This document shows positions 5,752 to 13,088 of a stretch of 13,088 bases of DNA, one piece after another. The translations under genes were made by a program, and so were the position numbers. Numbering within the stretch: the stretch's first letter is position 1; each line of letters starts with the position of its first letter. Origin of the DNA: CAYXGE01 sp964464435 (GTDB taxonomy: Bacteria; Pseudomonadota; Gammaproteobacteria; Burkholderiales; Methylophilaceae); assembly GCA_964464435.1 (NCBI GenBank), contig CAYXGE010000053.1:1-13088 (forward strand). The letters run 5' to 3'. Under the pieces are notes generated by a model. It did no database searches. It was given only the letters and a program-made list of their open reading frames with translations, and had not been told where the DNA came from.

Positions 5752-7117
5752 TTCGTTTTTTATGACCTTGCTAGCGTTTTTACTCACTCTAGGTATTTTA
5801 ATCGCCATTCATGAATATGGTCATTTTCAGGTGGCAAGGTGGTGTGGCGTCAAGGTATTACGTTTTTCTATTGGCTTTGGCAAACCTTTTTACACCCGAC
5901 GTTTGGGGCAAGATCAGACTGAATTTGCTTTGGCTGCGATTCCTTTGGGTGGCTATGTCAAAATGTTGGATGAACGTGAAGCGCCCGTAGAAAATGAGGC
6001 TGATTTAGCACGCGCATTTAATCGTCAAACAGTTTGGAAGCGTATTCTGATTGTACTGGCTGGCCCAGTAGCCAATTTGTTATTGGCGATATTCTTGTAT
6101 TGGTTGCTATTTATGGCTGGGGTGACTGGCTTAAAACCTATACTTGGTAATATGGCATTAGAATCTCCTGCGGCCAAAGCGCAACTCTATGCGGGAGATA
6201 AAATCACGGAAGTTAATGCGCAACAGGTGGCAAGTTGGCAAGATGTGCGTTGGTTAATGCTACAAGAAGTACTCAATAAAAAATCGATTGCGCTCAAAAG
6301 TATTGATATCAAAGGTGAAACGCATCACCATCAGTTAGATATTTCAAGTATCACCAAAGAAGATTTAGAAGGCGATTTTCTAGAAAAATTAGGACTTATT
6401 CCTTTTAAACCAGATTTACCAGCAACGATTGGTGAAATTCAAGCGAATAGTGCGGCACAAAAAGCGGGGCTTCAATCACAAGACAAAATTCTTAAAATAT
6501 CTGGCCAAGTGGTGAAAAATTGGGATGAATTAGTGGAAAAAATTCAAAGCAACCCCAACAAAATGCTTGAGTTTGAGTTGCTTAGAGACGGTAAACCATT
6601 GCAGTTACAGGTGGTCCCTGATGCGGTAAATGAGCAAAATAAGTCTATCGGGCGTATAGGCGCGAGCTTTTATTTACCACAACATGAAATTGATAAATTG
6701 ATTACAACGACGCGTTATGGTCCATTAGCAGCATTACAAAAAGCCACACAAAAAACATGGGATACTGCAACATTTAGTTTAAAAATGCTTGGTAAAATGT
6801 TAGTGGGTGATGTTTCATTAAAAAGTGTGAGTGGGCCCGTAACCATTGCTTCATTTGCTGGACAGAGTGCAAATATTGGCTTAACTGCTTTTGTAGGTTT
6901 TTTGGCTTTAATTAGTATCAGTTTGGGCGTGCTAAATCTTCTGCCAATTCCTGTGCTAGATGGGGGTCATTTGCTGTATTATATCGTCGAGATAATAAAA
7001 GGGAGCCCTGTTTCTGAGCAGGCCATGGAAATAGGTCAACGTATCGGTATGTCGTTGTTGGGTGGTTTAATGATAATTGCTTTTTATAACGATATTAACC
7101 GACTCATCACAGGTTAA
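5744..7117 (+). CDS. rseP: RIP zinc metalloprotease RseP (site-2 protease)
   Basis: This inner-membrane intramembrane protease cuts RseA after DegS during sigma-E activation and clears remnant signal peptides. With the ATG at 5744 it has 457 residues (E. coli 450). The zinc site HEYGH is at 23-27 in the first membrane segment, and the third ligand Asp406 lies in LLPIPVLDGGH (399-409). Other membrane-associated parts are about 101-127 (with GPVANLLLA) and about 376-445. Two PDZ domains occupy roughly 130-220 and 225-310. The start at 5744 overlaps the dxr stop by eight bases and puts HExxH at the E. coli distance. A TTG at 5735 and an ATG at 5762 are alternatives that change only the first few residues; none has a strong Shine-Dalgarno. 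It precedes bamA, the classic pair. The RseA and sigma-E genes are not in the window. Confidence 0.96.
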   Translation: MFSSFFMTLLAFLLTLGILIAIHEYGHFQVARWCGVKVLRFSIGFGKPFYTRRLGQDQTEFALAAIPLGGYVKMLDEREAPVENEADLARAFNRQTVWKRILIVLAGPVANLLLAIFLYWLLFMAGVTGLKPILGNMALESPAAKAQLYAGDKITEVNAQQVASWQDVRWLMLQEVLNKKSIALKSIDIKGETHHHQLDISSITKEDLEGDFLEKLGLIPFKPDLPATIGEIQANSAAQKAGLQSQDKILKISGQVVKNWDELVEKIQSNPNKMLEFELLRDGKPLQLQVVPDAVNEQNKSIGRIGASFYLPQHEIDKLITTTRYGPLAALQKATQKTWDTATFSLKMLGKMLVGDVSLKSVSGPVTIASFAGQSANIGLTAFVGFLALISISLGVLNLLPIPVLDGGHLLYYIVEIIKGSPVSEQAMEIGQRIGMSLLGGLMIIAFYNDINRLITG

Positions 7118-7121
7118 ATGA

Positions 7122-9302
7122 ATGACTTTTAGTAAATTTAAATACGGCATGTTGCCGTTTATTATGAGCCTTGCTTTGGCTAATACTGCCTATGCAATTG
7201 CCCCCTTTACAGTGCAAGATATCCGCGTAGAAGGATTACAACGTACAGAAGCTGGCACAATATTTAACTATCTGCCCGTTAAAGTGGGCGATACCATGAC
7301 GGATGATAAAGCCACACAAGCGATTAAAACGCTCTACAGTACAGGCTTTTTTAAAGACGTGAGAATTGAAGCTGATAACGGCGTATTAGTCGTTATGGTG
7401 CAAGAACGTGCCGCAATTGCACAAATCAGCTTTGAAGGTAATAAATCTTTCCCTTCTGACAAAATGAAAGAGGGGCTAAAACAAATAGGTTTGGCTGAAG
7501 GTTTAATCTATGACCGTGCTATGCTTGAGAGAGCCGAGCAAGAAATTAAGCGTCAATATCTGTCACAAGGTAAATACTCTGCATCTGTCAAAACTTCTGC
7601 AAGTCCGTTAGAGCGCAATCGCGTCGCAATTAAATTTGACATTGAAGAAGGGTCTGTTTCTAAAATTCAGGGCATCAATATTGTTGGCAACAAAGATTTT
7701 GATGATGATGAATTGCGTGAATTATTTAAACTCACTACACCAAATTGGCTAAGTTGGTGGAATAAAGATGACCAATATTCAAAACAAAAGTTGGGCGCTG
7801 ATATAGAAGCCTTACGTTCATTTTATATGAATAAAGGCTATTTGGAGTTTAATGTTGACTCTACTCAAGTATCTATTACCCCAGATAAGCGTGATATTTA
7901 TATCACCATTAATATTACAGAAGGTTCAAAATACCAAATTGGTGATGTTAAATTAGCAGGTGAGGTATTAATTCCTGAGCAAGAAGCGCGTCAATTAATC
8001 AGTTTGCAAACTGGTGAATATTTTAATCGCCAAAAAATTACAGAATCCACTAAAGCCATTTCAGACCGTCTTGGTAACGATGGATATGCATTTGCCAATG
8101 TGAATGCCGTACCTGAAGTTGATAAAGAAAAACATATTGTTTCTTTTTCATTTTTTGTTGATCCTGGTAAACGAGCCTACGTCAGACGTATTACTATTAA
8201 TGGCAATAGCCGCACGCGTGATGAGGTGATTCGTCGTGAACTTCGCCAAATGGAATCTGGTTGGTATGCGGCAGATAAAATTACACGATCAAAACAACGC
8301 GTAGAGCGCCTTAACTTTTTTGATGATATTAATTTTGAAACCCCTGCAGTTCCTGGCACTTCAGATCAAGTTGACATTAATATTAACGTCACGGAACGGT
8401 CTACGGGAAGCATTCAATTTGGTGCAGGTTTATCTAGTAATGAAGGTGTGGTATTCGGTATTACCGTCAACCAGAATAACTTTTTAGGAACTGGTAATCG
8501 CGTTAGTGCGCAGGTGAATACTGGGCGAATCAATAAAACCTATTCACTTTCATTTACTGACCCTTATTTTACCCCAGACGGTATTAGTAGAGGTTTTGAT
8601 GTATATAGACGTGATGTCAATACCGCAGCACTAAATACAGCAAGCTTTAATAGCTCATCATATGGGGCAGGTATTCGATTTGGTATGCCGTTGAATGAGC
8701 GTGATTTTATTTCTGGTGGTTTAACCTACGATAGTACAGAAATTGGTCTAGACGACTCTAGTCCAATACGTTTTCAACAGTTTTGCGATAATTCAAGTGG
8801 ATGTACTAACGATAGCTTATTACTTAATGCTGCTTGGACACATGATACCCGTGATAACTTAATGTTTCCAAATTCAGGTGTATTGCAACGCATGTCTGCT
8901 GAGGTCACCGTTCCGGGTTTCGATTTAGAGTATTACAAACTTGACTACAGACATGCATGGTATGAAAAGTTATCTGAGAGCTTTACACTAATGTTAAACG
9001 CTGAGTTAGGTTATGCTGCTAGCTATGGCTCACAAGACTTTCCATTCTTTAAAAACTATTACCTTGGTGGTGTAAATAACTTACGTGGCTATGATAATGG
9101 TACGGTAGGGCCTAAAGATGTTGACCCCACTACTGGTCAACTATTTGCGGTGGGGGGTACTGGAAAAGTATTGGGTAATGCAGAAATCTTCTTTCCAGTG
9201 CCAGGGTTAACAGATTCTAAACAATTTAGGCTAAGTACATTTGTTGATGTAGGTAATATTTATTCGGAGAGATCAACTGAGTCAAGTAGTTTTAGATACT
9301 CA
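7122..9302 (+). CDS. bamA: Outer-membrane protein assembly factor BamA, 3' end lost in gap
   Basis: BamA is the central Omp85 subunit of the BAM complex that folds beta-barrel proteins into the outer membrane. The 727 residues present start with a signal peptide (positive N-end, hydrophobic core, TAYA cleavage site near 25/26). Five POTRA repeats follow to about residue 425; each begins with an I-x-x-I-x-F-x-G or V-x-x-I-x-I-x-G type strand, for example QISFEGNKSF and VRRITINGNSR. The C-terminal half is the barrel, with the L6 motif LRGY at 654-657 (VRGF in E. coli). About 40 residues, including the last strands and the C-terminal beta-signal, lie in the N run, so the reading frame beyond 9302 is not real. 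A cysteine pair sits at 555 and 561 in an extracellular loop. The start ATG is four bases after the rseP stop, with AGG at 7111-7113. Confidence 0.97.
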
Positions 9303-9402
9303 NNNNNNNNNNNNNNNNNNNNNNNNNNNNNNNNNNNNNNNNNNNNNNNNNNNNNNNNNNNNNNNNNNNNNNNNNNNNNNNNNNNNNNNNNNNNNNNNNN
9401 NN
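9303..9402. other. Assembly gap (100 N) across the bamA/skp junction
   Basis: Exactly 100 N. The missing BamA end (about 40 codons and stop), the spacer, and the missing Skp start (about 37 codons) add up to at least about 240 bases, so the gap length is a placeholder. It hides the bamA stop, any bamA-skp regulatory site and the skp start and signal peptide. Confidence 0.95.
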
Positions 9403-9780
9403 TCAGAAACAGGTAAAAAGCTCGAAAAAGAGTTTAGCCCAAGAACGTCTGAGCTTGATCGTTTAGGCAAACAAATTAAAGATATAGAAAATGGCTTAAC
9501 CAAAGATAGTTTGACGATTTCGGAATCTGATCGTAGAAACAAAGAGCGTGATTTATCTAATTTAAAAATTGAGTTTCAAAGAAAACAGCGTGAATTAAGA
9601 GAGGATATTAATTTGCGTAAAAATGAAGAGCTCAGCGTATTGCAAGACCGCATCAATAAGGCGGTGACGACGGTAGCTGAAGCTGAAGGTTACGATTTAG
9701 TGGTGTACGGTGGGGTTGCATTTGCCACCAAGAAAATTGATATTACAGACAAAGTGCTTAAGTCGCTCGGTAAAAAATAA
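9403..9780 (+). CDS. skp: Periplasmic chaperone Skp/OmpH, 5' end lost in gap
   Basis: Skp is a periplasmic trimeric holdase that carries unfolded outer-membrane proteins from the Sec translocon to BAM. The frame is open from the first base after the gap. 125 residues are visible, starting SETGKKLEKEF, which aligns with about residue 38 of E. coli Skp. The missing part is therefore the signal peptide and first strand. The visible portion is the long charged coiled-coil arm (many Lys, Arg, Glu and heptad hydrophobics) and then the C-terminal body, with YDLVVYGGVAFATKKIDIT, matching the family's DLVVD-AVAY-DIT ending. The ATG at 9511 is inside the coiled coil and is not the start. The position between bamA and lpxD is the standard one for skp, which supports the call despite low sequence conservation in this family. 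Confidence 0.93.
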   Translation, partial: SETGKKLEKEFSPRTSELDRLGKQIKDIENGLTKDSLTISESDRRNKERDLSNLKIEFQRKQRELREDINLRKNEELSVLQDRINKAVTTVAEAEGYDLVVYGGVAFATKKIDITDKVLKSLGKK

Positions 9781-9803
9781 GCTAAATAAAAGCTAGCGAT
9801 TAT

Positions 9804-9815
9804 TGATAATTATCA
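9804..9815. repeat. 12-bp perfect palindrome just upstream of lpxD
   Basis: TGATAATTATCA reads the same on both strands and ends three bases before the lpxD ATG, in the place where a Shine-Dalgarno would be expected; none is visible. It could be an operator half-site or chance in AT-rich DNA. A few 12-bp palindromes are expected by chance in 13 kb. Confidence 0.35.
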
Positions 9816-9818
9816 GAC

Positions 9819-10868
9819 ATGCCGCAAATGCATTGGACGCTCAAAGAGATTGTTTCCGCACTTGGCGGTGAGGTAGTAGGGGATGGCGATACCAAGGTGT
9901 CTAAACTGGCATCACTTGCACATGCTAAAACAGGGCAAATTAGCTTTTTAGCAAATCCTAAATATAGAGGTTTACTTGCCACTACTGAGGCAAGCGCGGT
10001 GATATTGAGCCATGAGCAAAAAGAAGCTTGCACCTTACCCAGAATTATTACGGATAACCCTTACGCATATTTTGCAAAATTATCAGCACTAATGAACCCA
10101 GTGTTACCTGTAGAAACAGGTGTGCATGATTTAGCTACTGTTCATTCAAGCGCTATTGTACCTAGTTCTTGTAGTGTTGCTGCACATGTACATATAAGTC
10201 ATGATGTCGCGCTTGGAGAAGACGTTGTAATTGCTGCAGGCGCATATATTGGCGCTGGTGTTAAAATTGGTACTGGCACAAAAATAGATGCTAATGCGGT
10301 TATTTATCATCAATGTACCATAGGTAAACGTTGCGTTATCGGTGCTGGCAGTGTGATTGGCGGTGATGGTTTTGGCTATGCTGAAAACGAAGGTCAATGG
10401 ATAAAAATACCGCAGGTAGGCGGTGTTGTGATTGAAGATGATGTAGAAATTGGTGCAAACACCACCATAGACCGTGGCGCAATCGATGATACCGTCATTG
10501 AACAGGGCACTAAAATTGATAATTTGGTGCAAATTGGCCATAACTGTAAGGTCGGTGCGCACACGGTGATTGCTGGTTGTGTAGGCGTGGCAGGCAGTGC
10601 AACCATAGGAAAACATTGCAAAATAGGTGGTGCAGCCATGATATTGGGGCATTTAAGTATTGCTGATGGTGTCACTATCTCACCTGGCAGTATGATTACA
10701 CGCTCTTTAGAAGCAACAGATACTTATACTGCGTTAATGCCTTTTCAAACGCATGACGCATGGCTTAAAACTGCTGCCAATATCAGAAGGCTTGGTGATT
10801 TGGCAGATAAAGTCAAACAATTAGAAAAAGAGATTGCATCTTTAAAAGATGAAAAAAACAATCGCTAG
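9819..10868 (+). CDS. lpxD: UDP-3-O-(3-hydroxyacyl)glucosamine N-acyltransferase
   Basis: LpxD transfers an R-3-hydroxyacyl chain from acyl-ACP to the 2-amino group of UDP-3-O-acyl-glucosamine, the third step of lipid A synthesis, in the cytosol. The 349 residues contain an N-terminal uridine-binding domain (about 1-100, with ISFLANPKYR at 41-50). A left-handed beta-helix of hexapeptide repeats runs from about 105 to 295 (many I/V-G-x-G/N-x-x-I turns). The catalytic His241 is in VQIGHNCKVG, equivalent to E. coli His239, and GGDGFGYA is at 181-188. A C-terminal helix, about 320-347, probably closes the trimer. The start ATG at 9819 gives MPQMHWTL; ATG 9828 is an alternative three codons later. 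Neither has a clear Shine-Dalgarno. The spacer to skp is 38 bases and contains a palindrome. Confidence 0.97.
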   Translation: MPQMHWTLKEIVSALGGEVVGDGDTKVSKLASLAHAKTGQISFLANPKYRGLLATTEASAVILSHEQKEACTLPRIITDNPYAYFAKLSALMNPVLPVETGVHDLATVHSSAIVPSSCSVAAHVHISHDVALGEDVVIAAGAYIGAGVKIGTGTKIDANAVIYHQCTIGKRCVIGAGSVIGGDGFGYAENEGQWIKIPQVGGVVIEDDVEIGANTTIDRGAIDDTVIEQGTKIDNLVQIGHNCKVGAHTVIAGCVGVAGSATIGKHCKIGGAAMILGHLSIADGVTISPGSMITRSLEATDTYTALMPFQTHDAWLKTAANIRRLGDLADKVKQLEKEIASLKDEKNNR

Positions 10869-10886
10869 AATACAAAGAGAGTGCAT

Positions 10887-11348
10887 ATGACAGACGTACA
10901 AGATACAAGCATGGACATACACCAAATACTTGCGCATTTGCCGCATCGTTATCCGTTTGTGTTGGTAGATAAAGTGGTTTCTTATGAAATTAACAAAGAA
11001 ATTACTGCCATTAAAAATGTCACCATTAATGAGCCATTCTTTCCCGGTCACTTTCCTTATCATCCCGTGATGCCTGGGGTTTTGATTATTGAAGCAATGG
11101 CGCAAGCGGCGGCGATTTTGTCGTTCAAAACCATGGGTAGTTTGCCTTCAGAAGACTCAGTCTATTATTTTGCAGGCATTGATACAGCAAGATTTAAAAA
11201 GCCAGTTTCTCCAGGCGATCAATTAATATTAAATGTCAAAATTGACCGTATTTTACGTGGCATATGGAAGTACACTGGGCAAGCAACGGTAGATGGTGTC
11301 GTCGTCGCAGAAGCAGAGTTTATGTGCATTTTAAAAGCCATTAAATAA
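10887..11348 (+). CDS. fabZ: 3-hydroxyacyl-ACP dehydratase FabZ
   Basis: FabZ removes water from 3-hydroxyacyl-ACP to give trans-2-enoyl-ACP in type II fatty-acid elongation. It competes with LpxA and LpxD for 3-hydroxyacyl-ACP, so its presence among lpx genes is functionally sensible. The 153 residues form a single hot-dog fold. LPHRYPFVLVDKV lies at 18-30, the active-site His55 is in FFPGHFP, and Glu69 is in GVLIIEAMAQ; the E. coli equivalents are His54 and Glu68. YYFAGIDTARFKKPV, at 93-107, is also diagnostic. I chose the ATG at 10887 because it follows the purine-rich AGAGAG (10876-10881) by five bases and gives the E. coli length. A GTG at 10881 overlaps that site, and an ATG at 10911 would shorten the N-terminus by eight residues. 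The gene starts 18 bases after lpxD. Confidence 0.97.
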   Translation: MTDVQDTSMDIHQILAHLPHRYPFVLVDKVVSYEINKEITAIKNVTINEPFFPGHFPYHPVMPGVLIIEAMAQAAAILSFKTMGSLPSEDSVYYFAGIDTARFKKPVSPGDQLILNVKIDRILRGIWKYTGQATVDGVVVAEAEFMCILKAIK

Positions 11349-11359
11349 AAAGAAACAAT

Positions 11360-11962
11360 ATGAGTGTTAGTAAAATTCATGCAACCGCAATTGTTCACCC
11401 CAATGCTGAATTAGATAGTTCAGTAGAAGTAGGGGCGTATTCTATTATTGGCGAGGGTGTTCGCATTGATGCTGGCACTCGTGTTGCCAGCCATGTGGTG
11501 ATTCAAGGCCCAACCACCATTGGTAAACATAACCAAATTTTTCAATTTTCATCGTTAGGTGAGCAACCGCAAGATAAAAAATATGCAGGTGAGCCTACCA
11601 GCTTAGAAATTGGCGATCACAATACCATACGCGAGTTTTGTACGTTTAACCGTGGCACAGTGCAAGATAAACATACCACTAAAATTGGAAATCACAATTG
11701 GGTNNNNNNNNNNNNNNNNNNNNNNNNNNNNNNNNNNNNNNNNNNNNNNNNNNNNNNNNNNNNNNNNNNNNNNNNNNNNNNNNNNNNNNNNNNNNNNNNN
11801 NNNAGTATTGCGCAAATTAAACGTGCTTATAAAACGCTTTACCGCAACGGCTTGTCATTAGAAGAAGCCAAACAACAACTAAGCGAGCAAATGCAAACCT
11901 GTGCGGAACTGAAAATTCTTGTTGAATTTTTAGGTCGTTCTACCCGTGGCATCGTTCGATAA
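11360..11962 (+). CDS. lpxA: UDP-N-acetylglucosamine O-acyltransferase, interrupted by a sequence gap
   Basis: LpxA carries out the first step of lipid A synthesis, moving a 3-hydroxyacyl chain from acyl-ACP to the 3-OH of UDP-GlcNAc; it is a cytosolic trimer of left-handed beta-helices. Before the gap 114 residues show the IHATAIVHPNAELD start, hexapeptide repeats, FSSLGEQPQDKKYAGEPT (63-80), and the IREFCTFNRGT segment (90-100). After the gap 52 residues form the C-terminal helices, ending FLGRSTRGIVR, which matches E. coli FARSTRGLIR. By comparison with E. coli LpxA (262 aa) about 93 residues are absent, including the catalytic His125 equivalent and the acyl-chain ruler near residue 173. 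Activity and chain length therefore cannot be judged. The frame is consistent across the gap. The start is 11 bases after fabZ, with only a weak A-rich upstream site. Confidence 0.95.
   Translation: MSVSKIHATAIVHPNAELDSSVEVGAYSIIGEGVRIDAGTRVASHVVIQGPTTIGKHNQIFQFSSLGEQPQDKKYAGEPTSLEIGDHNTIREFCTFNRGTVQDKHTTKIGNHNWXXXXXXXXXXXXXXXXXXXXXXXXXXXXXXXXXXSIAQIKRAYKTLYRNGLSLEEAKQQLSEQMQTCAELKILVEFLGRSTRGIVR
11704..11803. other. Assembly gap (100 N) inside lpxA
   Basis: Exactly 100 N. Flanking residues align to about 117 and 211 of E. coli LpxA, so about 280 bases of real sequence are represented by 100 N. The apparent 200-residue protein is an artefact. Confidence 0.95.
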
Positions 11963-11988
11963 TTCACTCACTGACGCAGAAGAACCAT

Positions 11989-13088
11989 ATGAAAGTAGGC
12001 ATTGTTGCGGGTGAGGCCTCTGGTGATTTGCTAGGCAGTCACCTCATACAAGCGCTCAAAAAGCATAACCCTAACATTGAGTTTGTTGGCATTGCTGGCC
12101 CTAAGATGATGGCAGAAGGGGCGAAGACACTATTTCCTATTGAGCATCTTTCGGTACGTGGCTACATTGAAGTCATTCGTCATTTGCCCAAGTTGCTCAA
12201 AATACGCAGCCAAGTTAAACAATACTTTATTGAAAACCCACCAGATGTGTTTATTGGTATAGATGCGCCAGATTTTAATTTTGGTGTGGAGCAAACACTT
12301 AAACAACATGGCATCACCACTATTCACTATGTGAGCCCCTCTATTTGGGCTTGGCGCAAAGGTAAAATTCGCAAAATTAAACGCGCCGTTTCTCATATGT
12401 TGGCATTGTTTCCTTTTGAGCCTGCAGTTTACGATAACACTGGGGTTAAAGTCACTTATGTGGGGCATCCTCTTGCTGATGAGCTTCCGCTCAAACCCAG
12501 CAAAACCAAAGCGCGCGAAGACTTAAAGCTAAAAAACGCTAAATTGGTAGTGACCATGTTGCCCGGTAGCCGCCAAAGCGAAGTTAAGCAATTGGCACGC
12601 ACTTTAATAGACACGGCAAAAATCATTTACCAAGAACAACCAGAAGTAAACTTTTTAGTGCCATTGGTTACGCGTGAAACCCGCGCCATATTTGAGCAGG
12701 CCTTATTTGCGCTGCATGCAGAACAGCCAGAATTAAATTTACCCATACAAATTTTGTTTGGTCATGCGCATATGGCCATAGAAGCCTCAGATATTGTGAT
12801 TGTAGCCTCAGGTACCGCCACACTAGAAGCGGCGCTGTTAAAACGCCCCATGGTCATTACCTACCGCATGCCTTGGCTCAGTTGGCAAATATTAAAACGT
12901 ATGCTGTACTTACCCTATGTAGGCTTACCCAACGTATTGGCAGGGCGTTTTGTGGTGCCAGAGCTTTTGCAAAAAGAAGCCACGCCAGAAAAACTGGCTG
13001 AAGCCACGCTCAAACTGGTGAGTGATAAAGAACAAGTTAAAGCCATACAAGAGACTTTTACTGATATTCACAAGCAGTTACGTCAAAA
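11989..13088 (+). CDS. lpxB: Lipid-A-disaccharide synthase, 3' partial
   Basis: LpxB is a peripheral inner-membrane glycosyltransferase (GT19). It joins UDP-2,3-diacylglucosamine and 2,3-diacylglucosamine 1-phosphate into the lipid A disaccharide. From ATG 11989 the frame stays open to the end of the window: 366 residues plus two bases, against about 382 in E. coli, so only the last few residues are missing. Motifs in order: VAGEASGDLLG (6-16), the GIDAPDFN catalytic-region motif (90-97), SPSIWAWR (116-123), YVGHPLADE (157-165), MLPGSRQSE (190-198) and ASGTATLEAALL (273-284), then YVGLPN (310-315), all typical of GT19. The gene follows lpxA after 26 bases with no good Shine-Dalgarno (only AGAAG nearby). 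In related genomes rnhB usually follows, outside this window. Confidence 0.97.
   Translation, partial: MKVGIVAGEASGDLLGSHLIQALKKHNPNIEFVGIAGPKMMAEGAKTLFPIEHLSVRGYIEVIRHLPKLLKIRSQVKQYFIENPPDVFIGIDAPDFNFGVEQTLKQHGITTIHYVSPSIWAWRKGKIRKIKRAVSHMLALFPFEPAVYDNTGVKVTYVGHPLADELPLKPSKTKAREDLKLKNAKLVVTMLPGSRQSEVKQLARTLIDTAKIIYQEQPEVNFLVPLVTRETRAIFEQALFALHAEQPELNLPIQILFGHAHMAIEASDIVIVASGTATLEAALLKRPMVITYRMPWLSWQILKRMLYLPYVGLPNVLAGRFVVPELLQKEATPEKLAEATLKLVSDKEQVKAIQETFTDIHKQLRQ

Noticed and set aside
8237..8242. GAACTT resembling a sigma-E -35 box within bamA
   Set aside because: It lies deep inside the coding sequence and I found no matching -10 element at the right distance.
10146..10652. 168-residue open frame on the minus strand opposite lpxD
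   Set aside because: It is Cys/Thr/Tyr/Asn-rich, with no domain or ribosome site; it is a shadow of the lpxD hexapeptide-repeat codons.
2072..11803. pyrH and lpxA as genuinely shortened genes or pseudogenes
   Set aside because: Both shortened stretches coincide exactly with 100-N runs, the frames continue on each side, and the flanks are intact and conserved. An assembly gap explains them better.
12130..12468. 112-residue open frame on the minus strand near the window end
   Set aside because: The plus strand here encodes lpxB with all family motifs. The minus frame is a shadow.
1..13088. Search for an undescribed system, defence island, mobile element, CRISPR or tRNA
   Set aside because: Every base outside short spacers and N runs belongs to a well-known conserved gene in its standard neighbourhood, with no change in strand and no repeats typical of mobile DNA.

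Overview
The window is a continuous, co-directional (+ strand) block of 14 conserved housekeeping genes: rpsB (5' end missing)-tsf-pyrH-frr-uppS-cdsA-dxr-rseP-bamA-skp-lpxD-fabZ-lpxA-lpxB (3' end missing). It belongs to a Gram-negative proteobacterium, because it makes lipid A and inserts outer-membrane proteins. The order frr-uppS-cdsA-dxr-rseP, moderately AT-rich codon use and the protein sequences suggest a betaproteobacterium, most likely a methylotroph of the Methylophilaceae (Methylotenera-like). That assignment rests on recollection of family sequences and was not tested by a search.

Layout. Positions 1-2948 carry translation and nucleotide functions: ribosomal protein S2, elongation factor Ts, UMP kinase and ribosome recycling factor. 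Each of these genes has its own intergenic spacer, and there are two clear intrinsic-terminator-like hairpins, between rpsB and tsf and between tsf and pyrH. Positions 2981-5751 carry precursor synthesis for the envelope: undecaprenyl diphosphate synthase (uppS), CDP-diacylglycerol synthase (cdsA) and DXP reductoisomerase (dxr). Positions 5744-9780 carry envelope proteolysis and outer-membrane protein assembly: RseP, BamA and Skp. Positions 9819-13088 carry lipid A and fatty-acid steps: LpxD, FabZ, LpxA and LpxB. From uppS onward the genes are tightly packed (8-nt overlap to 38-nt spacers where visible), as expected of one or a few long transcripts.

How the genes work together: Dxr supplies isoprenoid precursors that UppS turns into the undecaprenyl carrier for peptidoglycan and O-antigen. 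CdsA supplies CDP-diacylglycerol for phospholipids. FabZ supplies acyl chains used by LpxA and LpxD, and LpxB joins the two acylated sugars of lipid A. Skp and BamA deliver and insert outer-membrane proteins, and RseP belongs to the envelope-stress pathway.

Three runs of exactly 100 N (2072-2171, 9303-9402, 11704-11803) interrupt pyrH, the bamA/skp junction and lpxA. Comparison with remembered E. coli proteins indicates that each replaces clearly more than 100 bases, so they look like fixed-length scaffold placeholders.

There is no gene-free stretch over 300 bases. I see no tRNA, rRNA, CRISPR array, insertion sequence, phage gene or foreign island. I found no undescribed system. The items worth a second look are regulatory hairpins, start-codon choices and the gap artefacts.
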